64,000 nucleotides of DNA from Plotosus lineatus (lineage: Eukaryota; Chordata; Actinopteri; Siluriformes; Plotosidae), in NCBI GenBank assembly GCA_024760905.1, contig CM045750.1:13464419-13528418 (forward strand), in the 5' to 3' direction. This document shows, in pieces, positions 22,951 to 33,968 of this stretch. Each line of letters begins with the position of its first letter. The first letter of the stretch is position 1. The notes below the pieces were generated by a model. That model was not told where the DNA came from, did not search any database, and saw nothing but the letters and a program-made list of their open reading frames with translations. Position numbers and translations under genes: made by a program.

Positions 22951-23783
22951 CAGGGATCCCTCGCTTCATGCTTCAATTCATGCGGCTTCAGTGTGCATTG
23001 CGGGGTATTTTTTTAAATATTCATCGAATTAAAGAATAAGAAAATTAAGTAAGAATAGGGGGAAAAGTTAAGGAAAATGCCAATTATGCAAAAAAAAAAA
23101 CAAAACAAAAAAAAACCCCACAAACCAACACAAAATAAAAAAACAACCCAAAACCTCCCATCAAAACTAGTGACATTGCATCTGGCAAATCTGCTTGCGT
23201 GCACGCGCGCATCTGTATGCATCTGTATTTATATTTTATTTACATCTTATGCATTATTTTTTTAATGTTTAATTGTTATTAGAATCATTTATTATATTGA
23301 ACATGTATTTATTATTTATATTATATACACATACATGTACATATAGGGCGCTGGATCGCTGATCCAAAGGTTGGGGGTTCGAATCCCACTCTCCACAAGG
23401 TTGTCAATCCCCCAGTCCAGTGCAGCTAACTGGGTTATCAAAGGCCGGCCATGTATCTCACTGTCTATGATGTGAGGCATGTAAAAGAACCATTGCTGAC
23501 TTTCGACAAGAGTAGGCTGCAAAGCCGTCGGCGTGTTTCCGCCGTGTGATGGCTTGGCGAGCTGTTCAGGGTGTACTCTGCCCTTGCCCGGAGTCGGCTG
23601 GGATGGGCACCAGCCTCACGCTACACTAATTAAGATTAAGCAGTTACAGAAAATGAACTGAACTGATATACGTCAGTCGGGGGGTCGCGGGGTTTGGGGG
23701 GGGGGGGGGTGATCCTACTTCACGGATTTCAATGGTCGCGTGGGGATCGGTCCCAATTGACCGTGGAAAGTGAGAGATCCCTG
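22951..23783 (+). mobile_element. Pogo-type non-autonomous element, CAGGGATCCCTC ends
   Basis: CAGGGATCCCTCGCTTCATG on the left and GTGAGAGATCCCTG on the right, with TA on both sides. Same family as 3790-4549. A SINE-AB sits inside at 23344-23668. Confidence 0.8.
23344..23668 (+). repeat. SINE-AB nested in the pogo-type element
   Basis: The head begins at AGGGCGCTGGATCGCTGATC with B box GGTTCGAATCCC. The L2-type tail ends GAAAATGAACTGAAC. Confidence 0.9.
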
Positions 23784-23965
23784 TATTATGACTCAAAGAG
23801 ATCCAACTGAATCTCTTTCAGAGTGTCTAAATGCGCTTGACTTGAGTTTTATTTCTTCCATATCACATGTACTAGTATAAGATCAAGCGGTTCTGGTGGG
23901 TTTCTAACACAGTGCATCTTTGGTGCAGGTGCACCTCCTCATCTCTTCTAGCGTTTCAACAGAGA

Positions 23966-24364
23966 ATGAAGTCCATGTGTCTGGTGGTTGTACTCCTGAC
24001 AGGCTGCTGTTGGGCTACCCGTGTCAGTCGGGACTCAACACAAGTTGCACTCGGCCATGTTCTCAATCAGGAGACCACAGCCTGGAACAGCTCTGGGGCA
24101 GAGGAGTCTGGGTCACAGAACTCACCCCGTGTGCCCTTCCCACCTATGTGTGTCAGACCCAGTGAGATCAAGCACACGTTTAAGTACATCAACACTGTCA
24201 TATCCTGCATGATATTTGTGGTGGGCATCATTGGAAACTCAACACTATTGCGTATCATCTATAAGAACAAGTGCATGAGAAATGGACCAAATGTTCTCAT
24301 TGGCAGCTTGGCTTTAGGAGATCTTCTCTACATCCTCATTGCTATCCCTGTCAACGTGTTTAAG
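23966..24364 (+). CDS. ednrb: ednrb coding exon 1 (residues 1-133)
   Basis: Encodes the signal peptide, ectodomain, TM1 and most of TM2, ending in VNVFK. Donor GT at 24365 is phase 0. An AG at 23927-23928 is a plausible acceptor for joining an upstream non-coding exon; the 37 nt between it and the ATG would be 5' UTR. In-frame codons continue upstream to 23912 but without an ATG. Confidence 0.93.
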
Positions 24365-27300
24365 GTCGGTGACATATTTTGTTCTCATTTTTACTTTTAG
24401 GATGTCTGAAAAATCTGATATTTTAAATCATGCATTAAATCATTTATTCATGCAAATATAAAACATTATAAATAACTTTTCAGCACCACTTTTTCAGAGA
24501 GTGCAAACTTCATCATGTTAGTTAAGGCAACACTGCACAATGTCCCAAAATCCATTCATTTATTTTCTGAACCGCTTAATTAAGGCAGTCTGGTGCTCAT
24601 CCCAGCCGACTCCAGGCGAGAGCATGATACACCCTGGACAGCTCACCCGGCCATTGCAGGACCAACACTCACACAACCATTCACACCTAGGGGAGATTTG
24701 GAACAGCCAGTTAATCTACTGTGCATGTTTTTGGACTGTGGGAGGAAACCAGAGTACCCAAAGGAAACCCATGCAAGTATGGGGAGAACATGCAAACTCT
24801 ACCTAGAAACACCCAGGCTGGGAATCGAACCCAGGCCTTCTTGCTGTGAGGCGGACCTACTGACCGCTACACCACCATGCCCCCTTTCTACCAAAATTCT
24901 TAATATTAAATGTGTATTTAAGTATAAACATTGAGGCAACAGCTCAATATTATGGAATATTGTATAATATTGTTTGCCTCCAAACCAGCTGTGACAAATC
25001 AATGCATAGACTCCTCAATACAAGTCCTCCTCAAAAAATTAGCATATTGTGATAAAGTTCATTATTTTCTGTAATGTACTGATAAAAATTAAAGTTTCAT
25101 ATATTTTAAATTCATTGCACACCAACTGAAATATTTCTTTTATTGTTTTAATACTGGTGATTTTGGTATACAGCTCATGAGAACCCAAAATTCCTATCTC
25201 AAAAAATTAGCATATTTCATCCGACCAATAAAAAAAAAAAAGTGTTTTTAATACAAAAGTCAGCCTTCAAATAATTATGTTCAGTTATGCACTCGATACT
25301 TGGTCGGGAATCCTTTTGCAGAAATGACTGCTTCAATGCGATGTGGCATGGAGCCAATCAGCCTGTGGCACTGCTGAGGTGTTATGGAAGCCCAGGATGC
25401 TTCGATAGCGGCCTTAAGCTCATCCACAGTGTTGGGTCTGGTGTCTCTCAACTTTCTCTTCACAATATCCCACAGATTCTCTATGGGGTTCAGGTCAGGA
25501 GAGTTGGCAGGCCAATTGAGCACAGTAATAGCATGATCAGTAAACCATTTAGCAGTGGTTTTGGCACTGTGAGCAGGTGCCAGGTCGTGCTGAAAAATGA
25601 AATTTATCTCCATAAAGCTTTTCAGCAGATGGAAGCATGAAGTGCTCCAAAATCTCCTGATAGCTCGCGGCATTGACCCTGCCCTTGATAAAACACAGTG
25701 GACCAACACCAGCAGCTGACATGGCACCCCAGACCATCACTGACTGTGGGTACTTGACACTGGACTTCAGGCATTTTGGCATTTCCTTCTCCCCAGTCTT
25801 CCTCCAGACTCTGGCACCTTGATTTCTGAATGACATGCAAAATTTGCTTTCATCCGAAAAAAATACTTTGGACCACTGAGCAACAGTCCAGTGCTGCTTC
25901 TCTGTAGCCCAGGTCAGCCGCTTCTGCCGCGGTTTCTGGTTCAAAAGTGGCTTGACCTGGAGAATGCGGCACCTGTAGCCCAGTCCACTGCTTCCACAGG
26001 TCCCCCAAGGTCTGGAATCGGCCCTTCTCCACAATCTTCCTCAGGGTCCGGTCACCTCTTCTGGTTGTGCAGCGTTTTCTGCCAAACTTTTTCCTTCCCA
26101 CAGACGTCCCACTGAGGTGCCTTGATAGAGCACTCTGGGAACAGCCTATTCGCTCAGAGATTTCTTTCTGTGTCTTATCCTCTTGCTTGAGGGTGTCAAT
26201 GATGGCCTTCTGGACAGCAGTCAGGTCGGCAGTCTTACCCATGATTGCGGTTTTGAGTAATGAACCAGGCTGGGAGTTTTTAAAAGCCTCAGGAATCTTT
26301 TGCAGGTGTTTAGAGTTAATTGGTGGATTGAGATGATTAGGTTAATAACTCGTTTAGACTACCTGAACATGATATGCTCATTTTTTGAGATAGGAATTTT
26401 GGGTTTTCATGAGCTGTATGCCAAAATCATCAGTATTAAAACAATAAAAGACCTGAAATATTTCAGTTGGTGTGCAATGAATCTAAAATACATGAAAGTT
26501 TAATTTTTATCAGTACATTACAGAAAATAATGAACTTTGTCACAATATGCACATTTTTTGAGAAGGACTAGTACTTCTATAGGTGTTCTGTCATATCTAG
26601 TACCAGCACATTAGTAGCAGTTCCTTCATATCCTGTAAATGTTGACGTGGGTAATCCATGGATCTGACTTTCCTGTTGATCACTTCCAAAAGATGCTCGA
26701 TCAAACTGAGATTTGGAAAATGTAAAATTTTGATCATGTTTCCAAGCCACTCGCGTTAACGCTTAGTGTTGCTACACGTGGGCTGCAACATTGTTTGAGT
26801 AGCTGGTACATGTCCAGATAACCTCCACATAAAGTATTAAATCTTTACCAGAAGAACATTTACCAGAGCATCACATCACCTCTGCCAACTTACAATGCAT
26901 CCCAGTTCCATCTCTTCTTCAGTCACTTACCCACTAATGCACATCATGTAAAAGCAAACATTATTCATCAGACTTTCTATTGGCCCATAATCCAGTTCTG
27001 ATGAATCAGGCTGGACACTCACTCTGATCAATGGTTATACAACATTAATTTCCAATGTTCTGATTACTTTGATTGGATCCAGCAGTTTAACAGTTTCAAC
27101 GGAGTGCTCTCCACTAGATCATCTGTGGGATCAGACCTACATCGGTTAGCGTTTGCTCTCCACTTGTATCACTGAGCCTGGGGCACCCATTACCTTCTTG
27201 CTCATGCTTTGGTGTGACCACTCTTTATCGCTTCTAACCAGTGCATACTGGAAAACCCCGCAAGACCTGTCATTTTGTTGATGTTCTGATCCAGTCATCC

Positions 27301-30300
27301 AGTCATCAAAAATTACGTCATCTTTGCTTTGATTCATATGCGTTCCCGTTTTTCATGCTTCCAATATGTAACCTCGAGAACTGAATTTTCACATGCTGTC
27401 TGATATGTCTTACATCAGTGCAGCAAGATCACTGTGATTCAGTTTACATGTACTTTTCAATTGTTATAATTTTATGGCTGATTGGTGTGATGGTGTGATA
27501 CAGTAATGAAAAAGACAACAGGACAATAAAAAGTTTTGTTTGTCAATGCGCAGACCTCTGATTGTCAACAATCATAGCTCATCAACAAAATATATAAAAA
27601 AACAACTGACTTAAATGAAAGGTGAACCATTCTATTATATTTAAATATTATACAGTATTTGAATACTAAGAAACGAGAGGAACATTCTCAGAGGGTAAGG
27701 CACCTCCACCACGCACTAATGGATATTAACCTGAAAGGCTTAAATTGATTTTGATTTGGGGATTTTTCATCATGATCATCATGTACAGATTGCCTGCAAA
27801 ATTTAATGGCTTTGCATTTGTGCCCCACCCTACTCTATCTATCTATCTATCTAGTGCCTGAGTCGTAGGACGACCATTGGCGACCCACCATGAAGGATAA
27901 CACCATGGTTATCATCATCTTCATGGAGGTTTCCTTTGCAGGATTAGTGCAGTGGTTTGCCATTGCCTTCTGCACGATGCGAACCCACGGGCAATTTAGA
28001 ACGGCCAATTAACCTACTGTGCATGTCTTTGGATTGTGGGAGGGAACCGGAGCACCCGGAGGAAACCCACGCAAGCACGGGGAGAACATGCAAACGCCAC
28101 ACAGAAACGCCCAGGCCGGGAATCGAACCCAGGCTTTCTTGCTGTGAGGCGGACATGCTAACCACTACGCCACCGTTATCATTTTAAAAGAGATCAAGAA
28201 ATAAAGTGTTTTATTTATTTCATTCATTTGTACATTTATTTTTATGTAGTTCTGTAATCTGTCTGAGGTGAAATTCATATTTTTTGACCATATTTCTTGA
28301 ACTGATATTTAAAGAAAAACCTTTTTATTCTCCAGCTTTTGTCAGAAGACTGGCCATTTGGTGTGTACATCTGCAAACTCATGCCATTCATCCAAAAAGC
28401 CTCTGTGGGCATCACAGTTCTCAGCTTGTGCGCTCTCAGTATTGACAGGTTAGTAAAAAAAAAAAGGTCTGTACAGATGGACATGGAGGCTAGTTGCATT
28501 TTCATCATCCTCATCTTCATCATCTTATTCAGCTTAATCCTGGATCGGGTTGCGGAGGCAGCACCCTAGGTAGTGAGGTCCAGATGTTACTCTCCTCAGC
28601 CATTTCCTCCAGCTCTTCTAGGGGACACCGAGCCATTCCCAGACCACCCGAGAAACATAATCATTTCAGAATGTTCTGGGCGCCCCTGGGTCTCCCGGCT
28701 GGACCTGGGAGATGTTCGGGAGGCATTGATATGACTGAACCACTGGCTCCTCTCAATGTGGAGGAGCAGAGGTTCTATGCTGAGCTCTTCCCGAATGGCT
28801 GAGCTTCTCATTCTAAGGGAGAGCCCTGCAGCCCTGCAAAGGAATCTCATTGCATCCACTTCTACAGTCTTGTTCTTTTGGTCACTACCCAAAGCTTGGA
28901 GGGTTGGAACATATATCGACTGGTAAATTGAGAGCTCTGCCTTGCAGCTCAGCTCATTCTTCACCACGACGGACCATCACAAGCTCCGCTTTACAGCAGA
29001 GGCTGCACCGATCCACCTGTCCATCTCCTGCTCCATCCTTCCGTCACTCATGAACAAAACCACAGGATACTTGAACTCCTCTACTTGGGGCAGGACCTCA
29101 TTCCACACCCTCTGGGCCTCGGATTTGGAGGTGCTGATTTTCATCCTGGCCACTTCACTCTCGACTGAGAATCACTCCAATGAGAGCTGGAGGTCCCGGT
29201 TTGATGAAGTCAAAAAGACAACATCATCTGCAAAAAACCAGAACCTATGGCCACCAAGCCAGAACCCCTTAGCATTTCAACTGTGCCAAGAAATTCTCTC
29301 TATAAAAATTATGAACAGAACCAGTGACAAAGGACAGCCTTAGTGGACTCCAACCCTCAACGGAAAGGAATTTGACCTGTTCTTACTAATGCGAACCAAG
29401 CTGTGGCTCCCTAAATACAGAGGCCTAAGGCCCATAATAGACACCGTACCCTTGGTGAACACCGCAAAAAATAGCCTGAGGGACACGGAGAAAGCCTTCT
29501 CTAAATCCACAAAACAGGTGTGGACAGATGTTGAGGTTCTCTCTGGGAGTAACAAGGATGGATAGGATCAGAAACGAGTACATCAGAGGTACAGCACATG
29601 TAAGATGTTTTGGAGACAAAGTCAGAGAGGCTAGATTGAGATGGTTTGGACATGTACAGAGGAGGGATAGTGAGTATATTTGCAGTAGGATGCTGAGGTT
29701 GGAACTACCAGGCAGAAGAACTAGAGGAAGACAAAAGAAGAGATTTATGGATGTGGTGAAGGAAGTCATGAAGGTCGTTGGAGTAAGAGAAGAAGCTGCA
29801 GAGGACAGGGTGAGATGGAGGCGGATGATTTGCTGTAGTGACCCCTGAAAGGAACAGCCGAAAGGAAAAGAAGAAGAAGAAGAAGGTGTGGACAGATTGG
29901 GCAAATTCATCGCCCCCTCCAGGATCCTGTAGAGTGTACAGACATGGTCAATGGTTCTGTGGCCAGGACGAAAACCTCATTGTTCCTCCTGAATCCGAGG
30001 TTCAATCATTGATCGGATCCTCCTCTGCAGAACTCCAGCATAGACTTTCCTGGGTAGGCGGAGGAGTGTGATTCCATGCTAATTGGAATCCACTCCCCGG
30101 TCCCCCTTTTTAAAAAGGGGGAACTACCAGAGGTACGGCCCCCAATGACCACACAATGTTGCAGATAAATATCAAGACAGTCCTCCAACATCCAGAAACT
30201 TGAAATGTTCGGAGTATAAAATATTTTATTTGATTATTTGACCACATGCAAAAATCATATATAAATAAAAATGGGCTTTCAGTCATAAATACGAGGACAT

Positions 30301-32356
30301 TGTGGATAAGCAGGAACATTAAAGAGGATATAAAAACAATGAGCAAAAATGAGGGTCCTTTAAATCATTTTGATTTTTGTCTGGTAAAAAAAAATAATAA
30401 AATACTGTAAATCAAAATGATTTGAAGGTCCCAAGTTGTGAAGCCTCAGTTTCTCCTCATTGTTATTAGCTGGGGCAGTGGTGGCCTGGTGGTAAAGGTG
30501 CTGGATAACTGATCCTAGGGTTGTGGGTTCAAGCCTGACTCTCAACAGGTTGTCACTGTCCCGTCAGTGCAGCGAACTGAGTTATCAAAGGCTGGCCGTG
30601 TCTCTCACTGTCTATGGTGTGAGGTGTAAAACAACCTTTGCTGACTTTTGACAAGTGTAGGCTGCACAGCCGTCTGCATGTTTCTGCCCTGCGATGGCCT
30701 GGCGAGCTGTCCAGGGTGTACTCTGCCCTCGCTCGAAGTCAGCTAGGATGGGCGCCAGGCTCCCCACGCCCCTAATTAAGATGAAGTGGTTACAGAACGT
30801 GAACTGAAGTATTAATCGAATGTGTTGATGTATGTACACTGAAGCTCTTCACCTGTATTAGGAACTGATATGATATCAGTCGACTGTGAAAATAAATTCC
30901 GGTCCACATGTGCAATTCTTTCTGAAAATTTGCCAATTCATTATATTAAGCCAGCCATTGTTATCTTATTAGATATCACGCTGTGACCTCATGGAGTCGA
31001 GTGAAGGGGATAGGGATTCCATTATGGAAAGCTGTGGAAGTAACACTCATCTGGCTTGTGTCAGTGATCCTAGCAGTGCCCGAAGCTTTGGCCTTTGACA
31101 TAATGGAAACTTTTTACAGAGGCCAGAAACTGCAGGTGTGCCTGCTCCATCCTGTACAGACCACACGGTTCCTGAAGGTACTACCACATTCCCACTACCT
31201 GCAATCACAATAAGACTTTCTACCTTAACTACAAGTTCACGCATAGGCAAATCCCCCCCCCCCCCCCTTCATATTCAATGGTGCCATCATAATCTTCATT
31301 ATCTTTGTTGATGTATTTTACTAAAGATCTGATTCCTGATGTTCAGGTACTGAGCAGTTTCAATCTCTTTCCACAAGTTTTATCAGGATATAAAGGACTG
31401 GTGGCTGTTTGGCTTTTATTTCTGTTTACCTCTGGCCTGCACTGGTGTGTTCTATACCCTCATGTCATGTGAGATGCTGAGAAGGAAGAAAGGCATGCGC
31501 ATTGCCCTTAATGATCACATGAAGCAGGTACTTGAAACGTCTGGTTCTGCCAGAATGTAACTGGAAAGTTTCAACTTGGTGAACCTGGACATACTGTATT
31601 CTCATAGAATCTTTTTGTTTTGTGTGTTTTCTCGTCTCCAGCGACGGGAAGTGGCTAAAACAGTATTCTGCCTGGTGGTAGTCTTTGCTCTTTGCTGGTT
31701 ACCCTTGCACCTCAGCCGCATCCTGAAAAAGACCATCTACAATCCGAATGATCCCGACCGCTGTGAGCTTCTAAGGTAGTCTCTTTGTCTATTACTCAAC
31801 GTTGCACGAACTGCCCAAATTTAGTCATCAGTTGCACAGTCAAATAGTTATCAGTGGCAAGTTTAGATAAATGGTGTCGTCATACCATGAGGGTATTTGC
31901 AGTTGAGTTCAACAACACATTTCCTGTTTAGTTCTCCATCGACTTTCCCCTTTAACCTTTCCCCCATTTCCAGCTTCCTTCTTGTGATGGACTACATAGG
32001 AATCAACATGGCTTCCCTCAACTCCTGCATCAACCCTGTGGCACTCTACTTTGTCAGTCAGAAGTTTAAAAATTGTTTCAAGGTATGAAAATGAATCTTG
32101 TGTTAAATTTAACATGGCTGAGTAGTTGAAGAAACACTAAATGTGTGTGTGTGGGGGGGGTTTGTTTGTTTGTTTGTTTGTTTGTTTGGGTTTTTTTTTT
32201 TTGCTTTAAATCTCTTAGTCATGCCTGTGTTGCTGGTGCCAGAGGAAGTTACCAGCGATTGAACCAGGCTCAGGAGTCCGCTGGAAAGGGTCAAGCCATG
32301 GTAATGGACTGGATCGGTCCAGCTCACGGTCCAGTCAAAAGTACAGTTCTTCCTAA
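23966..32356 (+). CDS. ednrb: Endothelin receptor type B, seven coding exons, 415 aa
   Basis: Class A GPCR of the plasma membrane that binds endothelins and signals through Gq/Gi; in fish it serves neural-crest and pigment-cell development. Coding exons are 23966-24364, 28336-28448, 30973-31177, 31378-31527, 31642-31775, 31974-32082 and 32219-32356, all with AG/GT borders and compatible phases. Visible: signal peptide about 1-17, N-glycosylation site N41, TM1 about 75-98 with N91, D119 (2.50), ECL1 WPFG, C146-C227 disulfide pair, DRY as DRYH (170-173), CWLP (W308), NPVALY (354-359), palmitoylation cysteines SCLCCWC, and C-terminus KYSSS. Start: ATG at 23966, first of a hydrophobic signal peptide. 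Length 415 against 442 in human, the difference lying mainly in the N-terminal ectodomain and the C-tail. Oddities: alanine at 126 where human ETA and ETB have Asp (2.57), and DRYH instead of DRYR. EDNRB rather than EDNRA is supported by KYSSS and the [10 protein letters not shown] segment. Which teleost paralogue it is (ednrba, ednrbb or an EdnrB2 type) is unresolved. Confidence 0.95.
24550..24884 (-). repeat. SINE-B, full length
   Basis: On the minus strand: head GGCATGGTGGTGTAGCGGTC, B box GGTTCGATTCCC, then GGAGTTTGCATG-like body and L2-type tail. Lies in ednrb coding intron 1. Confidence 0.9.
25021..26571 (-). mobile_element. Tc1-like transposon, near complete
   Basis: 1551 bp with TA at both sides. 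Ends of about 210 bp are inverted repeats, each with an outer and an inner direct repeat (CTCAAAAAATTAGCATATT type). The transposase reads from 26242 downwards: [20 protein letters not shown] (HTH), [13 protein letters not shown], then FFSDESKF (first Asp), [14 protein letters not shown] (second Asp) and NPIENLWD (Glu), a DD34E triad. At least two frameshifts (about 26000 and 25570) break it. Inserted in ednrb coding intron 1. Confidence 0.95.
25281..26242 (-). pseudogene. Tc1-like transposase with two frameshifts
   Basis: Three overlapping frames together cover the family's full length of about 320-340 residues. All three catalytic acids are present. Disrupted, so not autonomous in this copy. 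Confidence 0.9.
26590..27390 (-). pseudogene. Older Tc1-like transposase relic
   Basis: Minus strand has [20 protein letters not shown] near the N-terminus, [13 protein letters not shown], and [12 protein letters not shown] at the Glu site (family form PDLSPIEHLWDV). Heavily decayed. In ednrb coding intron 1. Confidence 0.65.
27837..27856. repeat. (CTAT)n microsatellite
   Basis: Short CTAT run. Confidence 0.8.
27950..28176 (-). repeat. SINE-B, tail missing
   Basis: GCATGTCTTTGGATTGTGGG, GGAGAACATGCAAACGCCAC and head CTAACCACTACGCCACC. Joined on the left to another repeat (27857-27949, GGATTAGTGCAGTGGTTTGC). Confidence 0.88.
28336..28448 (+). CDS. ednrb: ednrb coding exon 2 (residues 134-171)
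   Basis: 113 nt. Acceptor ctccag, donor gttagt. Encodes [10 protein letters not shown]146 and TM3 through the D of DRY; the Arg codon is split by the intron (AG then A). Confidence 0.95.
28500..30205 (-). mobile_element. Rex3 (RTE) retrotransposon, 5' truncated and interrupted
   Basis: The minus strand encodes degraded reverse transcriptase ([23 protein letters not shown]). CCAGTGACAAAGGACAGCCT at 29322 closely matches, from memory, the standard Rex3 PCR primer site. The ATG/GATG-rich tail is at 28490-28530. It is split by an RTE-like LINE at 29530-29883. Lies in ednrb intron 2. Confidence 0.88.
29530..29883 (+). mobile_element. RTE-like LINE 3' fragment nested in Rex3
   Basis: [20 protein letters not shown] through [15 protein letters not shown], ending in an (AAG)n tail. 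AGGTGTGGACAGAT occurs at 29516-29529 and 29884-29897, an exact 14-bp target duplication. Confidence 0.95.
30352..30433. repeat. Short hairpin
   Basis: GGGTCCTTTAAATCATTTTG is mirrored by CAAAATGATTTGAAGGTCCC around an A/T-rich loop of about 35 nt, in ednrb intron 2. Confidence 0.8.
30473..30810 (+). repeat. SINE-AB
   Basis: Head GGGGCAGTGGTGGCCTGGTG, B box GGTTCAAGCCTG, and L2-type tail to GAACTGAAG. About 160 bp upstream of ednrb exon 3. Confidence 0.9.
30973..31177 (+). CDS. ednrb: ednrb coding exon 3 (residues 172-239)
   Basis: 205 nt. Acceptor attag, donor gtacta. Encodes ICL2 (SWSRVKGIG), TM4 with AVPEA, and ECL2 with VCLLHPVQ, which includes the disulfide cysteine C227. Confidence 0.95.
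31250..31267. repeat. Poly(C) run
   Basis: About 17 C in ednrb intron 3. Confidence 0.85.
31378..31527 (+). CDS. ednrb: ednrb coding exon 4 (residues 240-289)
   Basis: 150 nt, phase 0 at both ends. Encodes [14 protein letters not shown] of TM5 and the ICL3 segment ALNDHMKQ. Confidence 0.95.
31642..31775 (+). CDS. ednrb: ednrb coding exon 5 (residues 290-334)
   Basis: 134 nt. Encodes [20 protein letters not shown] (TM6 with W308) and ECL3 ending RCELL; the following Ser codon is split by the intron. Confidence 0.95.
31974..32082 (+). CDS. ednrb: ednrb coding exon 6 (residues 335-370)
   Basis: 109 nt. Encodes TM7 ([20 protein letters not shown]) and the start of helix 8 (FKNCFK). Donor gtatga. 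Confidence 0.95.
32140..32204. repeat. GT, G and (GTTT)n tract before the last ednrb exon
   Basis: GT repeat, G8, seven GTTT units and a T run. The T-rich part supplies the polypyrimidine tract of the exon 7 acceptor. Confidence 0.85.
32219..32356 (+). CDS. ednrb: ednrb coding exon 7 and stop (residues 371-415)
   Basis: Acceptor ctcttag lies just after a T-rich stretch. The exon encodes SCLCCWCQ (palmitoylation cluster) and a Ser-rich tail ending SSQKYSSS, then TAA at 32354. The KYSSS end matches the ETB family. This exon is easily missed because the tail is short and a GTTT microsatellite precedes it. Confidence 0.92.
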   Translation, partial: SCLCCWCQRKLPAIEPGSGVRWKGSSHGNGLDRSSSRSSQKYSSS

Positions 32357-33109
32357 AACCCTTTGTGAAACTTAAGGTTCTTGGGCTGAGCAGGAACCAA
32401 GTTCACCCTCAGTACCACATTATTGAGGCTCATCATTCCGGAGAACTCCAACCTCTACTGATTCTTATCAGACTTCAAAACGACAGTGTGGACCCAGACA
32501 GCTGAGCAGAGTCATCGAATCACTTCTGTTCAAGTCATCCAGGTTGCTGGTGGCCCACACAGGTGAGGTCCTGAAGGTTTAAATCTAGTACGGCCACTGG
32601 ATGGCATCGCTTTAGATGACTTTAGGGGCCCATGACTTTCTTGTGTCCATCTTCACTTTAGACAAAACACAAAACAAGTGTTGCTGGTGGAATCGCACAG
32701 GTGATACTGTATTGTAATGAACAAATGGTAGTAAAAGTAAATGTGTAAACTATTAGAGACAACCAAGGTGCATGTTTCCATGTTCAAACAAAGGGCGTCC
32801 AGTGGAATCTCCACAATATTATTACACTAATTTGAAGTATAGTACCACTGGCACCTCAGAATTTATTGTATAGCATTTTTATTTCTGTATATAATAGAAC
32901 CATGATGCTGTATTTAGTCATAGATGGATGGATGTTTGTCATTGTACCGTCAAAAAGGGCAGCAGTACATACAAACCTTCAACAATGAAAAAAGTACTAA
33001 TTAGTATACAGTATAAAAATAAATAAACAGATAAAGAAATTGATATTGTACTAAAATAAGTTGGCAGTCCTCCGCAAACATCACATTCATCCTCTACCTT
33101 TTTCACATC
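32357..33109 (+). other. ednrb 3' UTR, unique part
   Basis: Non-repetitive DNA directly after the stop codon, with overlapping AATAAA at 33018-33027. Probably transcribed. Confidence 0.5.
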
Positions 33110-33572
33110 TCATGTAAACAGTGTTTTATTTTTTATTATCAAATGCAGTAATGGCTGTTTTGAGTCACAGTCTGAATGGTAATAGTTCAAACAGATCATG
33201 TTCAGGGTGTGATGTATCCTTAAGGATGCTTTAGGCTTTTTTAATACAGTGCGAACAGTGTAGTTCTTCCCGTGCTGGGAGAGGCAGCCGACAATCATCT
33301 GGGCCATGTATATGATCCTCAAAAGCATTTTCCTCTGAGCACCTGTGCAGCTGGTAAACTTATACAATGCAGTGGGTCAGGATGTTCTCTATCGAGCGCC
33401 AGTAGGACACCAGTAGTCTCTGAGACAAGTTATTCTTTCTCAGTGCGCTGAGGAACTACAGTCTCTCCTGGGCCGCTTTCAACAGTTCAGAGGTGTTCGC
33501 GCTCCAAGTCAGACCCTCCTCTGAACAAACTCCCAGGAACCAGAAGTCGGCTCCGCTCTCTACACAATCCCC
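33110..33572 (-). mobile_element. Non-LTR retrotransposon (jockey/L2 type), RT C-terminal fragment
   Basis: The minus strand reads FLGVCSEEGLTWSANTSELL, then SIENILTHCIV, RCSEENAF and LKDTSHPEHDLF over several frames. This order is typical of the region downstream of the RT domain in this group. Decayed. Confidence 0.7.
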
Positions 33573-33579
33573 ACTGAGA

Positions 33580-33832
33580 GCAATTTAACTGGGTTATCAA
33601 AGGCGGGCCATGTCTGTCACTGTCTATGGTGAGAGGTTCATGTAAAAGAACCATCGCTGACTTTCGTAAAGAGGAGCTGCAAAGCCGTCAGCGTGTTTCT
33701 GTCCCTTGCTGAAAAGGGTTGTGACAGGAAGGGCATCCGACGTAAAAACCTCTGCCAAATCAAACGTGCGAATCAGATGATTCGCTGTGGCGACTCCCGA
33801 GTAAAAGGGAAAAAGCTGAAAGGAAGACAGAC
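33580..33832 (+). repeat. SINE-A, head missing
   Basis: From AACTGGGTTATCAAAGGCGG to AAAGCTGAAAGGAAGACAG. Confidence 0.9.
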
Positions 33833-33968
33833 TGTCACATTTCCCCGTGAGTCTGGTTTGTGTACATGTTCACAACACATAAAAATATTTTTCTACATTT
33901 CAACTGAATTAAAATCAGAAATGTACTGTTTCAATGCTCAACTTTATTATTATTATTATTATTGGGTA

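Noticed and set aside
23912..23965. Upstream extension of the ednrb N-terminus
   Set aside because: No in-frame ATG; the hydrophobic signal peptide begins properly at the 23966 ATG.
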